A DNA stretch of 64,000 nucleotides from Haloarcula marina (GCF_024218775.1 NZ_CP100404.1:1054001-1118000), one strand, 5' to 3'; counted from the stretch's first letter, positions 33,282 to 42,649 are shown. The notes: generated by a model not told the origin, from the letters alone. Numbers and translations are program-made.

Positions 33282-36200
33282 TCACTCTCCGGGCGCTCCG
33301 GCGTCGGGCCATCCGGCGGAGGTTTCGACGGCGACACCGTCCTTGTCGCCGACGCCGCGGAGTCGCGGCGGGACGACGACTACGATGCCTGCCTCTGCCC
33401 GGAACGAGAGTCGATCGCTCGTTCCCAGTCCCTCGCGGGTCCCGTCGCCGTCGACATCGAGGCGGACGGGGTCGCCGTCGCGGACGTACGTCGTGCTCGC
33501 ACTCGGCGTCGCCGGCGTCCCGCGGTTCGCGGTGACCGCGAAGCGGGCGTACTCCCCCTCGACGGTGACCCACCAGACGTTCATCGTTATCGCCCAGTAC
33601 GCGCCCGGAACGAACGACGGGAGTATCGGCAATCCGGCGGGGAGCGTCTTCGTCCCTAACCTCTTCTCGACCAGTCGCTCCGTCTGCTCCCGACCGGCGT
33701 CGGCAAGCAGTTGCCGGGTTTGTGCCCGCGAAATCCGCCTGACCGCCGTCGCGGTCTGGTTCACGACGGGCGTCCGCGGCCGCGCGATAGGTCGCGAGAG
33801 TGCGTCCTCGGTCGCGCCGTCGAGCCGAATCCAGAGCCAGTCTCGCTCGACGAGCGACAGTCCCCGTCGCTCGGCGGTGACGCGAGCGACTCGTTCGGCG
33901 GCGGACCCGTTCGCGAGCGCCCGGCCGCGAACGCCGGTCCCGTTCCACCGCGCCGTCGCCGTCTCGACTATCTCGCGACTCCGCTGCGGTCCCGCGCTCG
34001 TCTCCTCGTGTACCGTCGTCGCCATCTGTTCGAGGACGTACGCGTTCGCGCGCTCGACCCGTCGCCGAAGGGTCGCGCGCTGTCTCGCCAACGTCTCGTT
34101 GCTGGTGTTGCGGGTCACGTTTGCCGCGCGGAGCGTGGCGGCCGCCGTCAGTAACCTGACTCGGTCGACCTGTCCCGTCCCCTCGCCGGTGACCGCCGCA
34201 GCGGCGTTGTCGTACGGGACCGTGAACAGGTTGACGTTGCGGGCGACGAGCGGCGTCTCGCTGCCCTCCAACGATGGGTGGGCGGACTCGTTCACCCGCC
34301 CGAGCGTGAGGTACTGCGGGCCGGTGTCGACCCGCGTCGTGACCGGTCCCGCAGGACTGACCGGCGCTGGCCGCGACCGGGGGATGCGCGTCTCACGGGC
34401 GGTCAACGACCGACGGAGGTCGGCGAGCGACCCACCGGTCCGGTTCGCGAGCACCCGACCGACGCGTTCGCTGGCCCCCGCGTGGTGTCGCTCACCGGCG
34501 GCGAGTCGGTCGGTGACGGCGTCGAGGTACGCGATGCGGGCGGCGACGCGCGCTTTCTGTGCGGTGCTGTCGTAGCGCGTCGGCGCGTCAACGAACGTCG
34601 CGCGTCGCTCGGCGAGTCGGTCGCGCAACTGTCCGGCGGGATTCGCGTCGAAACTTCCGACGGCACCGCGCTCGACCGTGACGTTCGTCTCCCGGACTTC
34701 TTCGCGGAGGTCACGGAGGTCCCGGTACACCCACGGCCGGAGTTCGTTGGGGTGCTCGCCGGTGACGTGGATGGCGTTCGTCCGCAATCGCCCGACTGCC
34801 GCCCGTTCGGCGACGGCGTCGCGGCCGCCCGCTCGGTCGAGTAGCTCCCGTTCCGCGCGCGGTTCGACATCCGCCAAGTTCGGGCCGCCGACGGGACTCC
34901 CGTCTCGCTCGTGGGCGGTCCTGATTCGACGGTCCGGTGCTGGCGTGTCGTCCTCGTGTCGGCCGACGAGGGCGACGCTCACGCGCCGCCGCTCGGTGCG
35001 TGCGGACGCCGTGGTCGTCTCGTCGCTGCCGTTCTCCCAGACCGCGACCCGCGTGTGTTCGACGGCGACGACGCGGCCGAAACTGTCCAGTTCGTGCCAG
35101 TCGCGAGGCACGTCCGGCCGCGGGGTCGCGTCGTCGACGACGGTCGCATCGCTGGTCCGCCGCTCGGTCAGTAGGGTCCAGTTCTCGCCCGGTCGCGTCG
35201 GTCGCGAGGGACGCCCGCCGCCGATTCGATACCCGTTCGCCACCAGCCGCGTCTGGACGGTGTACGCGTCGGCGAGCGTCGCGTCGAGGGCGTCGGGAGC
35301 GGCGACCGCTCGGAAGGCGTCGTCGGCGGTGCCGTTGACCGCGACGCGCATGGGCTCGTCGGGTTGCGGGTGGTTCCCGGGCGGCGGCGCGGTGCTGATA
35401 CTCTGCTCCGGCGGGTGGTAGGAGGTTTCGGCCAGCAGTGACTGGGCGAACTCGGTGTCCCGACTTCCCCCGACAACGTCTTCGATGCCGACCACCGCCG
35501 TCGCGTCCGTCAGCGTCCGCCGTCCGTCGGGGTCACTCCGTCCGAACGTCGACCGCTGGACGCCGAGCAACGCTCCGTTGGTCGCGAGGCTGACGTGGCG
35601 GTTCGCCACCACGTTGTCGATTGGTGCGCCGCCGAACTGCGCGCCCCCTCTCGCCCACGCGATGGGGTACAGCCGCGCGGTCAGTCGCTGGCTCAGCCCC
35701 GGTTTCGCGAGGCCGTTGTTCACCCGCCGGTCGTATCGCTGGACCTGTTGATGGAGCAGGAGCACCGGCGACTCGACGACGACGGTCGGCGAAACGTGCC
35801 GACGTGTGACGACGCGGGCGTCCCGTCGGACGGTGACGGTGACGTTCTCGACGGTGGCACGCAATCGCGTCCCGTTCGGCCCGGCCGACGCGACGGTGAC
35901 CCGCTCGATGGCTTCGCGGTACTCGGCAGTCGTCTCCACGGACGGGAGAGTCGCCGTCGCTGTCACCGAATCGCTCGTCGCCGAGACCTGGGCGAGGCGG
36001 TCCCGGACTCGCAGATAGATGCGGAGTCGGAGCGCATCGCGGAACGGCTGTGACTCGTTCAACGCGCGACCGACGGACGTGTTCGCGGTCGTGAGGACGG
36101 GGTTCGACGCGGCGCGGCGTCCCGCCGTCGCCACGCCGCCGCGCATCGCCGTCTGCGTCGCCGCCGCCGTCCGGTCGACGACGCGCTCGACCGTCGTCTC

Positions 36201-36308
36201 GGTCGGCGCTGGGTCGGGCACGAGCGTCGGCGCGAGCGTGAGACTGCTGACCAGCAGGAGGACGCCGAGCAGGGAGAACGGGACGCGTCCCCGCGTGTCG
36301 TCTCTCAT
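33282..36308 (-). CDS. Large secreted or membrane protein of the secretion/pilus-like operon
   Basis: From the ATG at 36308 the product is about 1008 residues. It opens with a short basic stretch and a hydrophobic segment (VPFSLLGVLLLVSSLTLAPTLV), a signal peptide or anchor. The long remainder is rich in Arg, Thr and Val with many N-x-S/T sites, consistent with an exterior location. Near the C-terminus are a hydrophobic stretch (LPILPSFVPGAYWAITMNVWW) and a VRLDVDGDGTREGLG segment, resembling a calcium-type loop. No catalytic motif was recognised. As the last gene of the operon and the largest product, it could be the exported or adhesive component. This is inference. Confidence 0.75.
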   Translation of the reverse strand: MRDDTRGRVPFSLLGVLLLVSSLTLAPTLVPDPAPTETTVERVVDRTAAATQTAMRGGVATAGRRAASNPVLTTANTSVGRALNESQPFRDALRLRIYLRVRDRLAQVSATSDSVTATATLPSVETTAEYREAIERVTVASAGPNGTRLRATVENVTVTVRRDARVVTRRHVSPTVVVESPVLLLHQQVQRYDRRVNNGLAKPGLSQRLTARLYPIAWARGGAQFGGAPIDNVVANRHVSLATNGALLGVQRSTFGRSDPDGRRTLTDATAVVGIEDVVGGSRDTEFAQSLLAETSYHPPEQSISTAPPPGNHPQPDEPMRVAVNGTADDAFRAVAAPDALDATLADAYTVQTRLVANGYRIGGGRPSRPTRPGENWTLLTERRTSDATVVDDATPRPDVPRDWHELDSFGRVVAVEHTRVAVWENGSDETTTASARTERRRVSVALVGRHEDDTPAPDRRIRTAHERDGSPVGGPNLADVEPRAERELLDRAGGRDAVAERAAVGRLRTNAIHVTGEHPNELRPWVYRDLRDLREEVRETNVTVERGAVGSFDANPAGQLRDRLAERRATFVDAPTRYDSTAQKARVAARIAYLDAVTDRLAAGERHHAGASERVGRVLANRTGGSLADLRRSLTARETRIPRSRPAPVSPAGPVTTRVDTGPQYLTLGRVNESAHPSLEGSETPLVARNVNLFTVPYDNAAAAVTGEGTGQVDRVRLLTAAATLRAANVTRNTSNETLARQRATLRRRVERANAYVLEQMATTVHEETSAGPQRSREIVETATARWNGTGVRGRALANGSAAERVARVTAERRGLSLVERDWLWIRLDGATEDALSRPIARPRTPVVNQTATAVRRISRAQTRQLLADAGREQTERLVEKRLGTKTLPAGLPILPSFVPGAYWAITMNVWWVTVEGEYARFAVTANRGTPATPSASTTYVRDGDPVRLDVDGDGTREGLGTSDRLSFRAEAGIVVVVPPRLRGVGDKDGVAVETSAGWPDAGAPGE

Positions 36309-36327
36309 CGGGACCACCACCTGCCGC

Positions 36328-37200
36328 TCATGCAGACCACGTCCTGACGGTGATGCTGACGGTTCCCGTCCGAACGCTCCGCGCCGCGGCGGTCGGCGAG
36401 TCGAACCGCGCTCGCAGATCCGCCGCGAGCATCGTCGTCAACCGCTCGCGCAGGCGGCGATTGAGCGCCTCGGGCGACGTCCTTTCGCTTGGACGGACCG
36501 ATTCGCCCGCGGCGGCCCCGAACCGCCGATACCTATTCGCGACGAGCGCGTCGGTCGGGTAGTCCCCGCGGAGCGCTATCCGCGTCCGGTCCGGGGGAAA
36601 GAGGCCGGTGACGACCGTCGACGCGACGACGCCCGCGACGCCGCGGTGACCGGCCACGTCCGCGGCCGACAGCGCCTGCTCTCTCGCGTCTGCCATCGGA
36701 CTGCCGACGGTGAGCGTCGCAGTCCGAACGTCGACGGCTGGCGGCGGTGTCGGTCCGACCCGAACGACGCCGCCAACCGGCGCGCCGCGATACGGTTCCC
36801 AGCGGGCGCGAACCGCCGTTCGCTGGCCCCGTCCATCGAGTCGGTCCCGCGTCGCGTTCACGACCCCGCGCTCGAAGCCCTCGCTCGCAATCGAGAGTCG
36901 CCGTTCGTCGACGGCCACCGCACTCATCGCGGCCTCGCCGAGCAGTTCCGCGACGGTCCCGTGTGCGGTTCGGCGGTGTCTGAGGGAGGGGGTGGTGACC
37001 CACTCGGGCGGGTCGCCGGCGGGGTCCAGCGCGTAGTCGACGCTGGCTGTGGTGGTCGCCAGCAGTTCCGCCCGGTCGGCCGCGGGAGTCCCGGTTTCCG
37101 GTGGGGTCACCGCCGCGGTATCGACGACAGCCGTCGCGGCCGCGCCGACCAGCAACAGGAACACCGTTACGTCGAGCACCGTGCTCGTCGCTCTGGTCAT
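36328..37200 (-). CDS. Pseudopilin-like protein of the secretion/pilus-like operon
   Basis: The 290-residue product begins MTRATSTVLDVTVFLLLVGA followed by ATAVVDTAAV, a short polar N-terminus and one hydrophobic helix like the pilins and pseudopilins. The rest is a soluble domain with TTPSLRHRRTAHGTVAELLG and Arg-rich segments. Its ATG overlaps the preceding stop (ATGA at 37197-37200), which fixes the start. No family function is known. It appears to be one of a set of haloarchaea-only proteins that travel with a T4P-type ATPase and platform protein. Confidence 0.75.
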   Translation of the reverse strand: MTRATSTVLDVTVFLLLVGAAATAVVDTAAVTPPETGTPAADRAELLATTTASVDYALDPAGDPPEWVTTPSLRHRRTAHGTVAELLGEAAMSAVAVDERRLSIASEGFERGVVNATRDRLDGRGQRTAVRARWEPYRGAPVGGVVRVGPTPPPAVDVRTATLTVGSPMADAREQALSAADVAGHRGVAGVVASTVVTGLFPPDRTRIALRGDYPTDALVANRYRRFGAAAGESVRPSERTSPEALNRRLRERLTTMLAADLRARFDSPTAAARSVRTGTVSITVRTWSA

Positions 37201-37613
37201 CGCCACACCCGTACGCTCAGTGTCCCGCGCAGAACCGTTCCCGGCGCAACTCTGACACTCACGAGTCGGTCGGCATAGGCCGCCGTCGCGGGTGGTCGAG
37301 GGCCCGCGCTCCAGCCCCGTTCAGCCTGCGTTACCTGTCTCGCCCGCCCGACACGCACCGTGACGTTGGCGTCGTAGCCAGAGGGGACGGCAGTTAGCGA
37401 CTCGCCAATCCCCTCGGGGTCCAGCACACCAACACGACTCACCCGCCGCTCGACGGCGTCCGCGGTCGGTTCGGCCGGGTTTCGGTCGGTCCCCGTCGAC
37501 GCAATCGCGCCGTCGAGTACCCCGGCGTACAGCGCCACACCAGCGGAGACGGCGAACAGCGCGACCAGCGCCGCCAGCGGTTCCGTCGCGGCCCTATCCG
37601 ACGAGCGTGACAT
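37197..37613 (-). CDS. Small pilin-like protein of the secretion/pilus-like operon
   Basis: The 138-residue product starts MSRSSDRAATEPLAALVALF and continues AVSAGVALYAGVL. The Arg-Ala-Ala-Thr-Glu stretch just before a hydrophobic helix resembles a class III (prepilin) signal, with the Glu needed for assembly. The small soluble part has YDANVTVRVGRARQVTQ and ends in strand-like SVRVAPGTVLRGTLSVRVW. I infer a pilin or pseudopilin. Cleavage by a prepilin peptidase is untested, and no such peptidase gene is in the window. Confidence 0.72.
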   Translation of the reverse strand: MSRSSDRAATEPLAALVALFAVSAGVALYAGVLDGAIASTGTDRNPAEPTADAVERRVSRVGVLDPEGIGESLTAVPSGYDANVTVRVGRARQVTQAERGWSAGPRPPATAAYADRLVSVRVAPGTVLRGTLSVRVWR

Positions 37614-38055
37614 CTACGTCCCCCCAGACGACGCGTCGAGCGGTCGCTCGATTCGGCGCTGGCCGCCAACCGGGTCCGTCAGTCTGTGCGCGTGCACACG
37701 CCTGTTCGAAGGCCAAACTCGACTCGAAAACCGTTCCCGGACGGCGGCCGTCGAGGACGGCCCGGAGGTCGCTCCCCGTGGCAGGAACGATAGCGGTGAG
37801 AAACGTCGCGTGAGCCGTGCCACCGTCGTTCCGAAGTCCGACCTCGTTGGCGGACAGTCGCCACTCCTCCGCGGAGAGGTCGCGCGTCACCGCGGAGCCT
37901 CCAGGACTCGTGGCGACTTCGTCGGCCGTCGCCGCCAGTGCGGCGGCGTCGGGCGGTGCAGCCGTAGGTAACCCGGCGACGACGCCGAAGACGGCGACGC
38001 TTGCGATGCCGAGTGCGGCCCACACGAACAGCGTCTCGACGTGGGTGTCGAACAT
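37594..38055 (-). CDS. Membrane-anchored protein of the secretion/pilus-like operon
   Basis: The 153-residue protein opens MFDTHVETLFVWAALGIASV plus AVFGVVAGLPTAAP, a short N-terminus and one hydrophobic helix. The helix is followed by a soluble part with ATFLTAIVPATGSDLRAVLD and a Cys-containing FEQACARAQTDG. The overlap of 20 bases with the next gene suggests coupled translation. The function is unknown. The layout (one anchor and an exported domain) fits a minor pilin or assembly component. Confidence 0.72.
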   Translation of the reverse strand: MFDTHVETLFVWAALGIASVAVFGVVAGLPTAAPPDAAALAATADEVATSPGGSAVTRDLSAEEWRLSANEVGLRNDGGTAHATFLTAIVPATGSDLRAVLDGRRPGTVFESSLAFEQACARAQTDGPGWRPAPNRATARRVVWGDVDVTLVG

Positions 38056-38094
38056 AGGCCCGGGTCGCCCCGGCCTCCGATTTAAACGCTCGGC

Positions 38095-39786
38095 TCAGAG
38101 TACCAGACCAGTGGCGACGGCGGCAGTGAGGTACGTCGCCGTCGCGGCACACAGCGCCAGTCCGACCCGATACCCGACGCGTGCTCTGTCCAACCCCTGT
38201 TCGAGACCGGTCGACAGCGTCGTCAGGACGACGGCGAGGACGAGACAGTACCAGCCCACGAGGGGGCCCAGCGCGGCGCTCGGCGGCGACTCGATGGGTC
38301 CGCCAGTCCCCATCGTCGCCGAGAGCGCGACTGTCGCACCCCCGATGAGCGGGCCGAACAGCGCGCCCGTGTTCGAGAGCGTGCCGGTAATCTGTGCGAG
38401 GTCACGGCGGGTCTCGCGCTCGACGGCGTCGAGTTCAGCGAGGTGGTCGCCCATCGCGGCAAGCGTCTCGCCTGCGGGCGGTCCGATGTCGGCGGCGGCC
38501 GCGAGCAGCGTCGCGGTCCGCTCCAATCTGGGACTCGGGACCGTCGAGAGCGTCCCGTACTCGCCCCGGAACGCTGTTTCGATGTCCGTATCGAGGCGTC
38601 GTTGCCGGTCGAGTGTCGCGGCGAGGAGGGTCGAGAGCGGGTCGGCCGTCACGCCGACCGCCTCCTCGAGGGCGGCTTCGACTGACTCCCCGCGGTCGAC
38701 TCGTCGCCCGACGGCGTCGAGCAAGTCCGGCAAGCCCGACTCGACGGCCGAGACGTGGTCTCGGACCGCGCTGACGGGGCGGTAGTAGACCACGAGTGCC
38801 GTTCCGGTCCCGCCTCCGAGTGCCGCGACGGCCGGTGCCCATCCGGGCGCGACGACGGCCGCAATCGTCCAACCGCCGACCGCGACGAGTCCACCGGACG
38901 CCAGTGCTCGCTCCGGCCCCGACGGTACGTCGGGGTGGTTTCGAGGCACCGTTGCCGACGGGAACGCGACCGGCCGACGACCGAGCAACCACGCGCTCGC
39001 GACGATGAGTCCGGCCGGGAGGACGAGTCCGTAGAGAACCACCAGCATCGGGGTCGTCACCGGGACACCAGCCGCGGTCACGGCCGGAAGCAGCGACACC
39101 ATCGCCAGCGGGAGCAAGACGCCGAACGCGTACAGCCCGGTCGCGGGCGCGCGGAGAGCGGCCGCGAACTGGGCCATCTCGTCGCGCGTGCCGTCGAGAA
39201 TCTGCCGACGTGCGCGTCGGAGTACCGCGTCGCGTTCCCTCGCAGGTGCGAGCGCCGCGCGCTCGACGCTCTCGAACGCCCGTTCGAGTGCCGGAAACCG
39301 GTCGCCCCACTCGTCGACGAACGTCCCGTGGCCGTCCCGTGGGGTGCCACGTGCCCGTCGTCTGTGCGCGGCCAGACGCTCCACGAGTCGACCGTCGCCC
39401 GCCCGGACCGCGAAGGCCCCCGCCCGCTCCGTCGTCGGCCACAGCCGCATCCCGAGCGCGAGTGTTGCGACCAGTGCAGGTCCCGCACCGAGGGCACGGA
39501 TGCGTCGGAGCCGTGCGGCCAGCGGTGCCCCGTAGCGTCCGAGGAGGGCGACGCCGACGGCCCCGACGAGACAGCCAGCCCCGCCGACAGTCCCGACTGG
39601 GCCGGAAACGAACCCGAGGATGGCGAGGCCACAGAGCCACGATACGGCAGCGAGGGAGTAGCTCGCGCCGAGGAGACGTTCGGGAGCCAGCGGAACCCGG
39701 AGCGTCCGGCACGCCCGTCGGTATCGCTCGGTGACCGGTATCGCCGTTGCGAGCGGAGTGGCCGACGTGGACGACTCACTCGACAC
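38095..39786 (-). CDS. Type II secretion/T4P platform protein (GspF/TadC/PilC-like)
   Basis: From the GTG at 39786 the product is 563 residues with about eight or nine hydrophobic helices in several groups. The T2SF-type cytoplasmic segments are visible (GRRVDRGESVEAALEEAVGV and ETLAAMGDHLAELDAVERET). This arrangement of two GspF domains is the archaeal PilC/FlaJ type, the inner-membrane platform that works with the ATPase. I chose the GTG because the upstream in-frame codons are Arg/Ser-rich and overlap the ATPase gene. With this start the overlap is 11 bases. Confidence 0.8.
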   Translation of the reverse strand: MSSESSTSATPLATAIPVTERYRRACRTLRVPLAPERLLGASYSLAAVSWLCGLAILGFVSGPVGTVGGAGCLVGAVGVALLGRYGAPLAARLRRIRALGAGPALVATLALGMRLWPTTERAGAFAVRAGDGRLVERLAAHRRRARGTPRDGHGTFVDEWGDRFPALERAFESVERAALAPARERDAVLRRARRQILDGTRDEMAQFAAALRAPATGLYAFGVLLPLAMVSLLPAVTAAGVPVTTPMLVVLYGLVLPAGLIVASAWLLGRRPVAFPSATVPRNHPDVPSGPERALASGGLVAVGGWTIAAVVAPGWAPAVAALGGGTGTALVVYYRPVSAVRDHVSAVESGLPDLLDAVGRRVDRGESVEAALEEAVGVTADPLSTLLAATLDRQRRLDTDIETAFRGEYGTLSTVPSPRLERTATLLAAAADIGPPAGETLAAMGDHLAELDAVERETRRDLAQITGTLSNTGALFGPLIGGATVALSATMGTGGPIESPPSAALGPLVGWYCLVLAVVLTTLSTGLEQGLDRARVGYRVGLALCAATATYLTAAVATGLVL

Positions 39787-41626
39787 GATTCTCTCCCGGA
39801 TGGGCTGTCTGGGAAGTCGAGTTCCCGGCGAACGACGCCGCTCGCCGCTGGATTTCACCGCGGACGCTCGCGTACGATTCGCCGGGGGTCGCGAGGGACT
39901 CGACGAGGTGACTCGTTCCGCGGTCGAGGCGGCCGGTCGCCGTCGCCCGGTCACCGTCGCCTCGTTCGTACAGCGGCTCGAACCCGACCTCGTCGCCGCG
40001 GTCGACGATTTCTTCGACCGTCGCGACGCCGCGACCGCCCGCTGCAGTCGGCGGGGCCAGCGTCAGGACGAGGTCCGTCGCGACGAACGCGCTTTTCGGC
40101 ACACCGAGGTCGGCGACGAGGCGTTCGCGCACGCTCTCGCCGCCGGAGCCGTGTATCGTCCCTAAGACGGCCTCGTCGCCGCTTCCGACCCGCATCGCCT
40201 CGTAGAGAACGCTCGCTTCCTCGCCCCGGACTTCGCCGACGACGAGCGCGCCCTCGCCGAGTCGGAGCGCGGTCCGCAGCGCTTCGGTCGCACTCACCGA
40301 AGGTCCGTCCCCGCTCGCAGTCCGGAGCGGTTGCACGTCTCGCCCGTCGGCCTGTAACTCCGAAACGGGGAGTTCGGGCGTGTCCTCGATGACGACCGTT
40401 CGGACCGCCCGCGGGAGTTCCCACAGGAGCGCGCCGAGGGCCGTCGTCTTTCCGGCCCCGCGCGGTCCCGCGACGAGGCAGGCGGCCCCGCGCTCGACGG
40501 CGACGGAGAGCAATCCGGCGACCGCTGAGGGAACGCTCCCGTTCTCGACCAGGTCGGCCAAGCGCCAGCGAGTGCCGTCGTGGGCACGAAACGCGAACGC
40601 GAGGCCGTCGCTCAGCGGCTCCGTCACGCCGGTGACGCGCACCTCTCTGTCGCCGACAGTCGCGGTGGCGTCGAGGGTCGGACTCGCCCGTGAGAACGCC
40701 CGGCCGCTGGTCCGGCGGAACGTCGATGCCAGTGCGCGCGCGCCGTCGTCGGTCAGTCGCACGTTCGTCCGCATCGTCTCGCCGCCGACACGCACGCGGA
40801 GGTGCGTCTCGTCCACGGGAGCGGTCGCGAACACGTCCGAGACGCGCGGGTCGGCGAACAGGTCGTCGAGAATTCCCAGTCCACGCGTGTGCTTCCGCAG
40901 GACCTCGGCGATTTCGGTCGCCGTCGCGCCGTCACCGGTCACCGCCGCGGCGGCCTCGTCGACCGTCGGCATCGAGCGGTCACCACCGGCGACCAGTCGC
41001 TCGGCGGCCGCGGCCAGCGTCGCGGCGGTCGCGGCGTCGAACTCGTGTTCGCGAGGCCGTACGTGGTACACGTCCAGCGACCCGACAGTCTCGTAGCGGC
41101 GGACGACGGCACCGCTATCGAGCGCCTGTCGGTCTCTGAGCGCCGCGTCCGCTGGGGGCTGTTCGGTCAGTCGACTGTCGCTTATCGCCGGGCCGACGTA
41201 CGGTTCGAGCGGGTCGGCCGTCGCTCGTTCGGCGAGACGAGCGAGTCCGGTCGTTGCCGCTAGTGTGGCGACGTGACCCGCCCGGCCAGTCGCTTCCGTC
41301 GCGGCCCCAAGCGGGTCGCGTCGGGCGCGTTCGGCCAGTCGGTCGTCGAGGGAGGCGACCCGCGTGGCGAAGCGAGCAGTAGCGACCAGTAGCGCCGCTC
41401 TGTCGTCGAGGTACGCCCGCTCCAGTCCGTCGCTCCGCGTCACCACGGCGTCCACCGCGTCGGTGCCGAGGGCGTCGACGACGGTTTCGAGACAGTCTGA
41501 CGAACACCCGAGTCGGCCGTCACCGGGGCAGGCGTCGGCGTCGACGGTGAGCGTCCCGCCGTCGAAGGTCGGCTGACAGCGGCAGGCGGCGGTGTCGTCT
41601 GCCTCCCGAAACCAGTCACGAAGCAT
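39776..41626 (-). CDS. Secretion/pilus assembly ATPase (GspE/PilB/TadA family)
   Basis: The 616-residue protein has a Walker A motif CLVAGPRGAGKTTALGALLW (about residue 385), the Asp-box region VVIEDTPELPVSELQ, the Walker B segment ALVVGEVRGEEASVLYEAMR and the His-box GTIHGSGGESVRERL. This is the full set for PilB/GspE motors. The first 60 residues contain a Cys cluster (ACRCQ, ACPGDGRLGCSSDC) that could bind metal, unlike most such ATPases. I chose the ATG at 41626 over a GTG eight codons upstream. It overlaps the small protein gene at 41616 by 11 bases. Confidence 0.85.
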   Translation of the reverse strand: MLRDWFREADDTAACRCQPTFDGGTLTVDADACPGDGRLGCSSDCLETVVDALGTDAVDAVVTRSDGLERAYLDDRAALLVATARFATRVASLDDRLAERARRDPLGAATEATGRAGHVATLAATTGLARLAERATADPLEPYVGPAISDSRLTEQPPADAALRDRQALDSGAVVRRYETVGSLDVYHVRPREHEFDAATAATLAAAAERLVAGGDRSMPTVDEAAAAVTGDGATATEIAEVLRKHTRGLGILDDLFADPRVSDVFATAPVDETHLRVRVGGETMRTNVRLTDDGARALASTFRRTSGRAFSRASPTLDATATVGDREVRVTGVTEPLSDGLAFAFRAHDGTRWRLADLVENGSVPSAVAGLLSVAVERGAACLVAGPRGAGKTTALGALLWELPRAVRTVVIEDTPELPVSELQADGRDVQPLRTASGDGPSVSATEALRTALRLGEGALVVGEVRGEEASVLYEAMRVGSGDEAVLGTIHGSGGESVRERLVADLGVPKSAFVATDLVLTLAPPTAAGGRGVATVEEIVDRGDEVGFEPLYERGDGDRATATGRLDRGTSHLVESLATPGESYASVRGEIQRRAASFAGNSTSQTAHPGENRVE

Positions 41627-42101
41627 CGGCTTGTACCTCCCCGTCGCCACGCTGTCGGCCGACGTGTCGGACCGTCACCACCGGCGCGCCGGACTGACGC
41701 CGGTAGCCGAAGGCGAGGCGGTGTGTGCCCGACTCTCGTAGCGTCAGCGCTTCGCCCACCGGCCGAATCTGGACCCCGACTAGCCGTTTCGTCCGGTTCG
41801 TCGCACCCCCGACTCGCCAACTGGCGACGCCGACGCCTTCGCGGGTGTGGAACCGGAGGCGACGGACGGCCGCACTCGTCCACGTTCGGGCCGGGAGCCG
41901 AATCTCGGCGACGCGCCGCGCGCCGCGGCCCCGAGTCGGGTCGTCCGTCGCGACCATCGACTGCAACCGCTCGCCGAGGGCGGTAACCTGTCGGTCCACC
42001 GCCGCGTCGGCCGCGTCGGCCCGCGCGGTCGCGAGCGGTTGTGCGGCCACTCCGAGCAACGTCGCGGCGAGCACCGTCCCGACGACGAGACGGACTATCA
42101 C
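41616..42101 (-). CDS. Small exported protein of the secretion/pilus-like operon
   Basis: The 161-residue protein starts MIVRLVVGTVLAATLLGVAA followed by QPLATARADAAD, a signal peptide or single anchor with possible cleavage after ATA or ARA. The rest is an Arg-rich strand-type domain, including LQSMVATDDPTRGRGARRVA and GVQIRPVGEALTLRESGTHR. No function is known. It overlaps the upstream gene by 4 bases (ATGA) and the ATPase gene by 11, so it is part of the same translationally coupled block. Confidence 0.72.
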   Translation of the reverse strand: MIVRLVVGTVLAATLLGVAAQPLATARADAADAAVDRQVTALGERLQSMVATDDPTRGRGARRVAEIRLPARTWTSAAVRRLRFHTREGVGVASWRVGGATNRTKRLVGVQIRPVGEALTLRESGTHRLAFGYRRQSGAPVVTVRHVGRQRGDGEVQADAS

Positions 42102-42649
42102 AGTAACGCCCGAATCCGTTCGATGACGCCGGATTCCTCCGCCGATTCTGGCGCTTTCGCGGACTCCGTCGGCGCTGCCGAGTGGTCGATTCCGCCCTCT
42201 CGGACTCCGGCGACGGCCGTCTCGGACGGCGGGTCACGGGTCGCCGGTGTCCGGTGGTGCTGGTCGCCGTCCGGCCCGCTGAACTGGTCTGGTTCGGGCG
42301 TCTGCGCGGGTCGCTCCCGCCTCTCGGGTCGGACGGTCGTTCCAGCGGACTCGTTGACCGCCGTGTCGAGACGGCGTTCGAGTCGGTCCGTCGCGGCCAG
42401 CGCCGCGTCCGCGCGCTCCTCCACGCGTTCGTTGACCGACTCGACGTTACCGACGTACCCGCGCAGGGCTTGGGTCGCCGCTTCGAGTTCCGTCGTCCGC
42501 TCGTCGATACCGGTCAGGCGTCGTTCCAGCGCGGCCACGCGGCCTTCGAGTTCCGCGAGGTCCGTGGCCTCGGGAAACTCGTGGTCGCCGTCGGTGACCG
42601 CTCGCTCGACGGTCTGTACGCGTTCCGCCAGCGTCTCTACGTCGGTCAT
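42098..42649 (-). CDS. Coiled-coil protein, first gene of the secretion/pilus-like operon
   Basis: From the ATG at 42649 the product is 183 residues. The first 110 residues are coiled coil with heptad-like Leu/Ala spacing (DLAELEGRVAALERRLTGID, ERTTELEAATQALRG). The second part is a Pro/Ser/Gly-rich linker ending in GVIERIRALL, a short amphipathic helix. The longer open frame upstream of the ATG reads like shadow DNA and was rejected. It is the promoter-proximal gene of the operon and probably a cytoplasmic scaffold or regulator. It is divergent from the gene at 42743. Confidence 0.72.
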   Translation of the reverse strand: MTDVETLAERVQTVERAVTDGDHEFPEATDLAELEGRVAALERRLTGIDERTTELEAATQALRGYVGNVESVNERVEERADAALAATDRLERRLDTAVNESAGTTVRPERRERPAQTPEPDQFSGPDGDQHHRTPATRDPPSETAVAGVREGGIDHSAAPTESAKAPESAEESGVIERIRALL

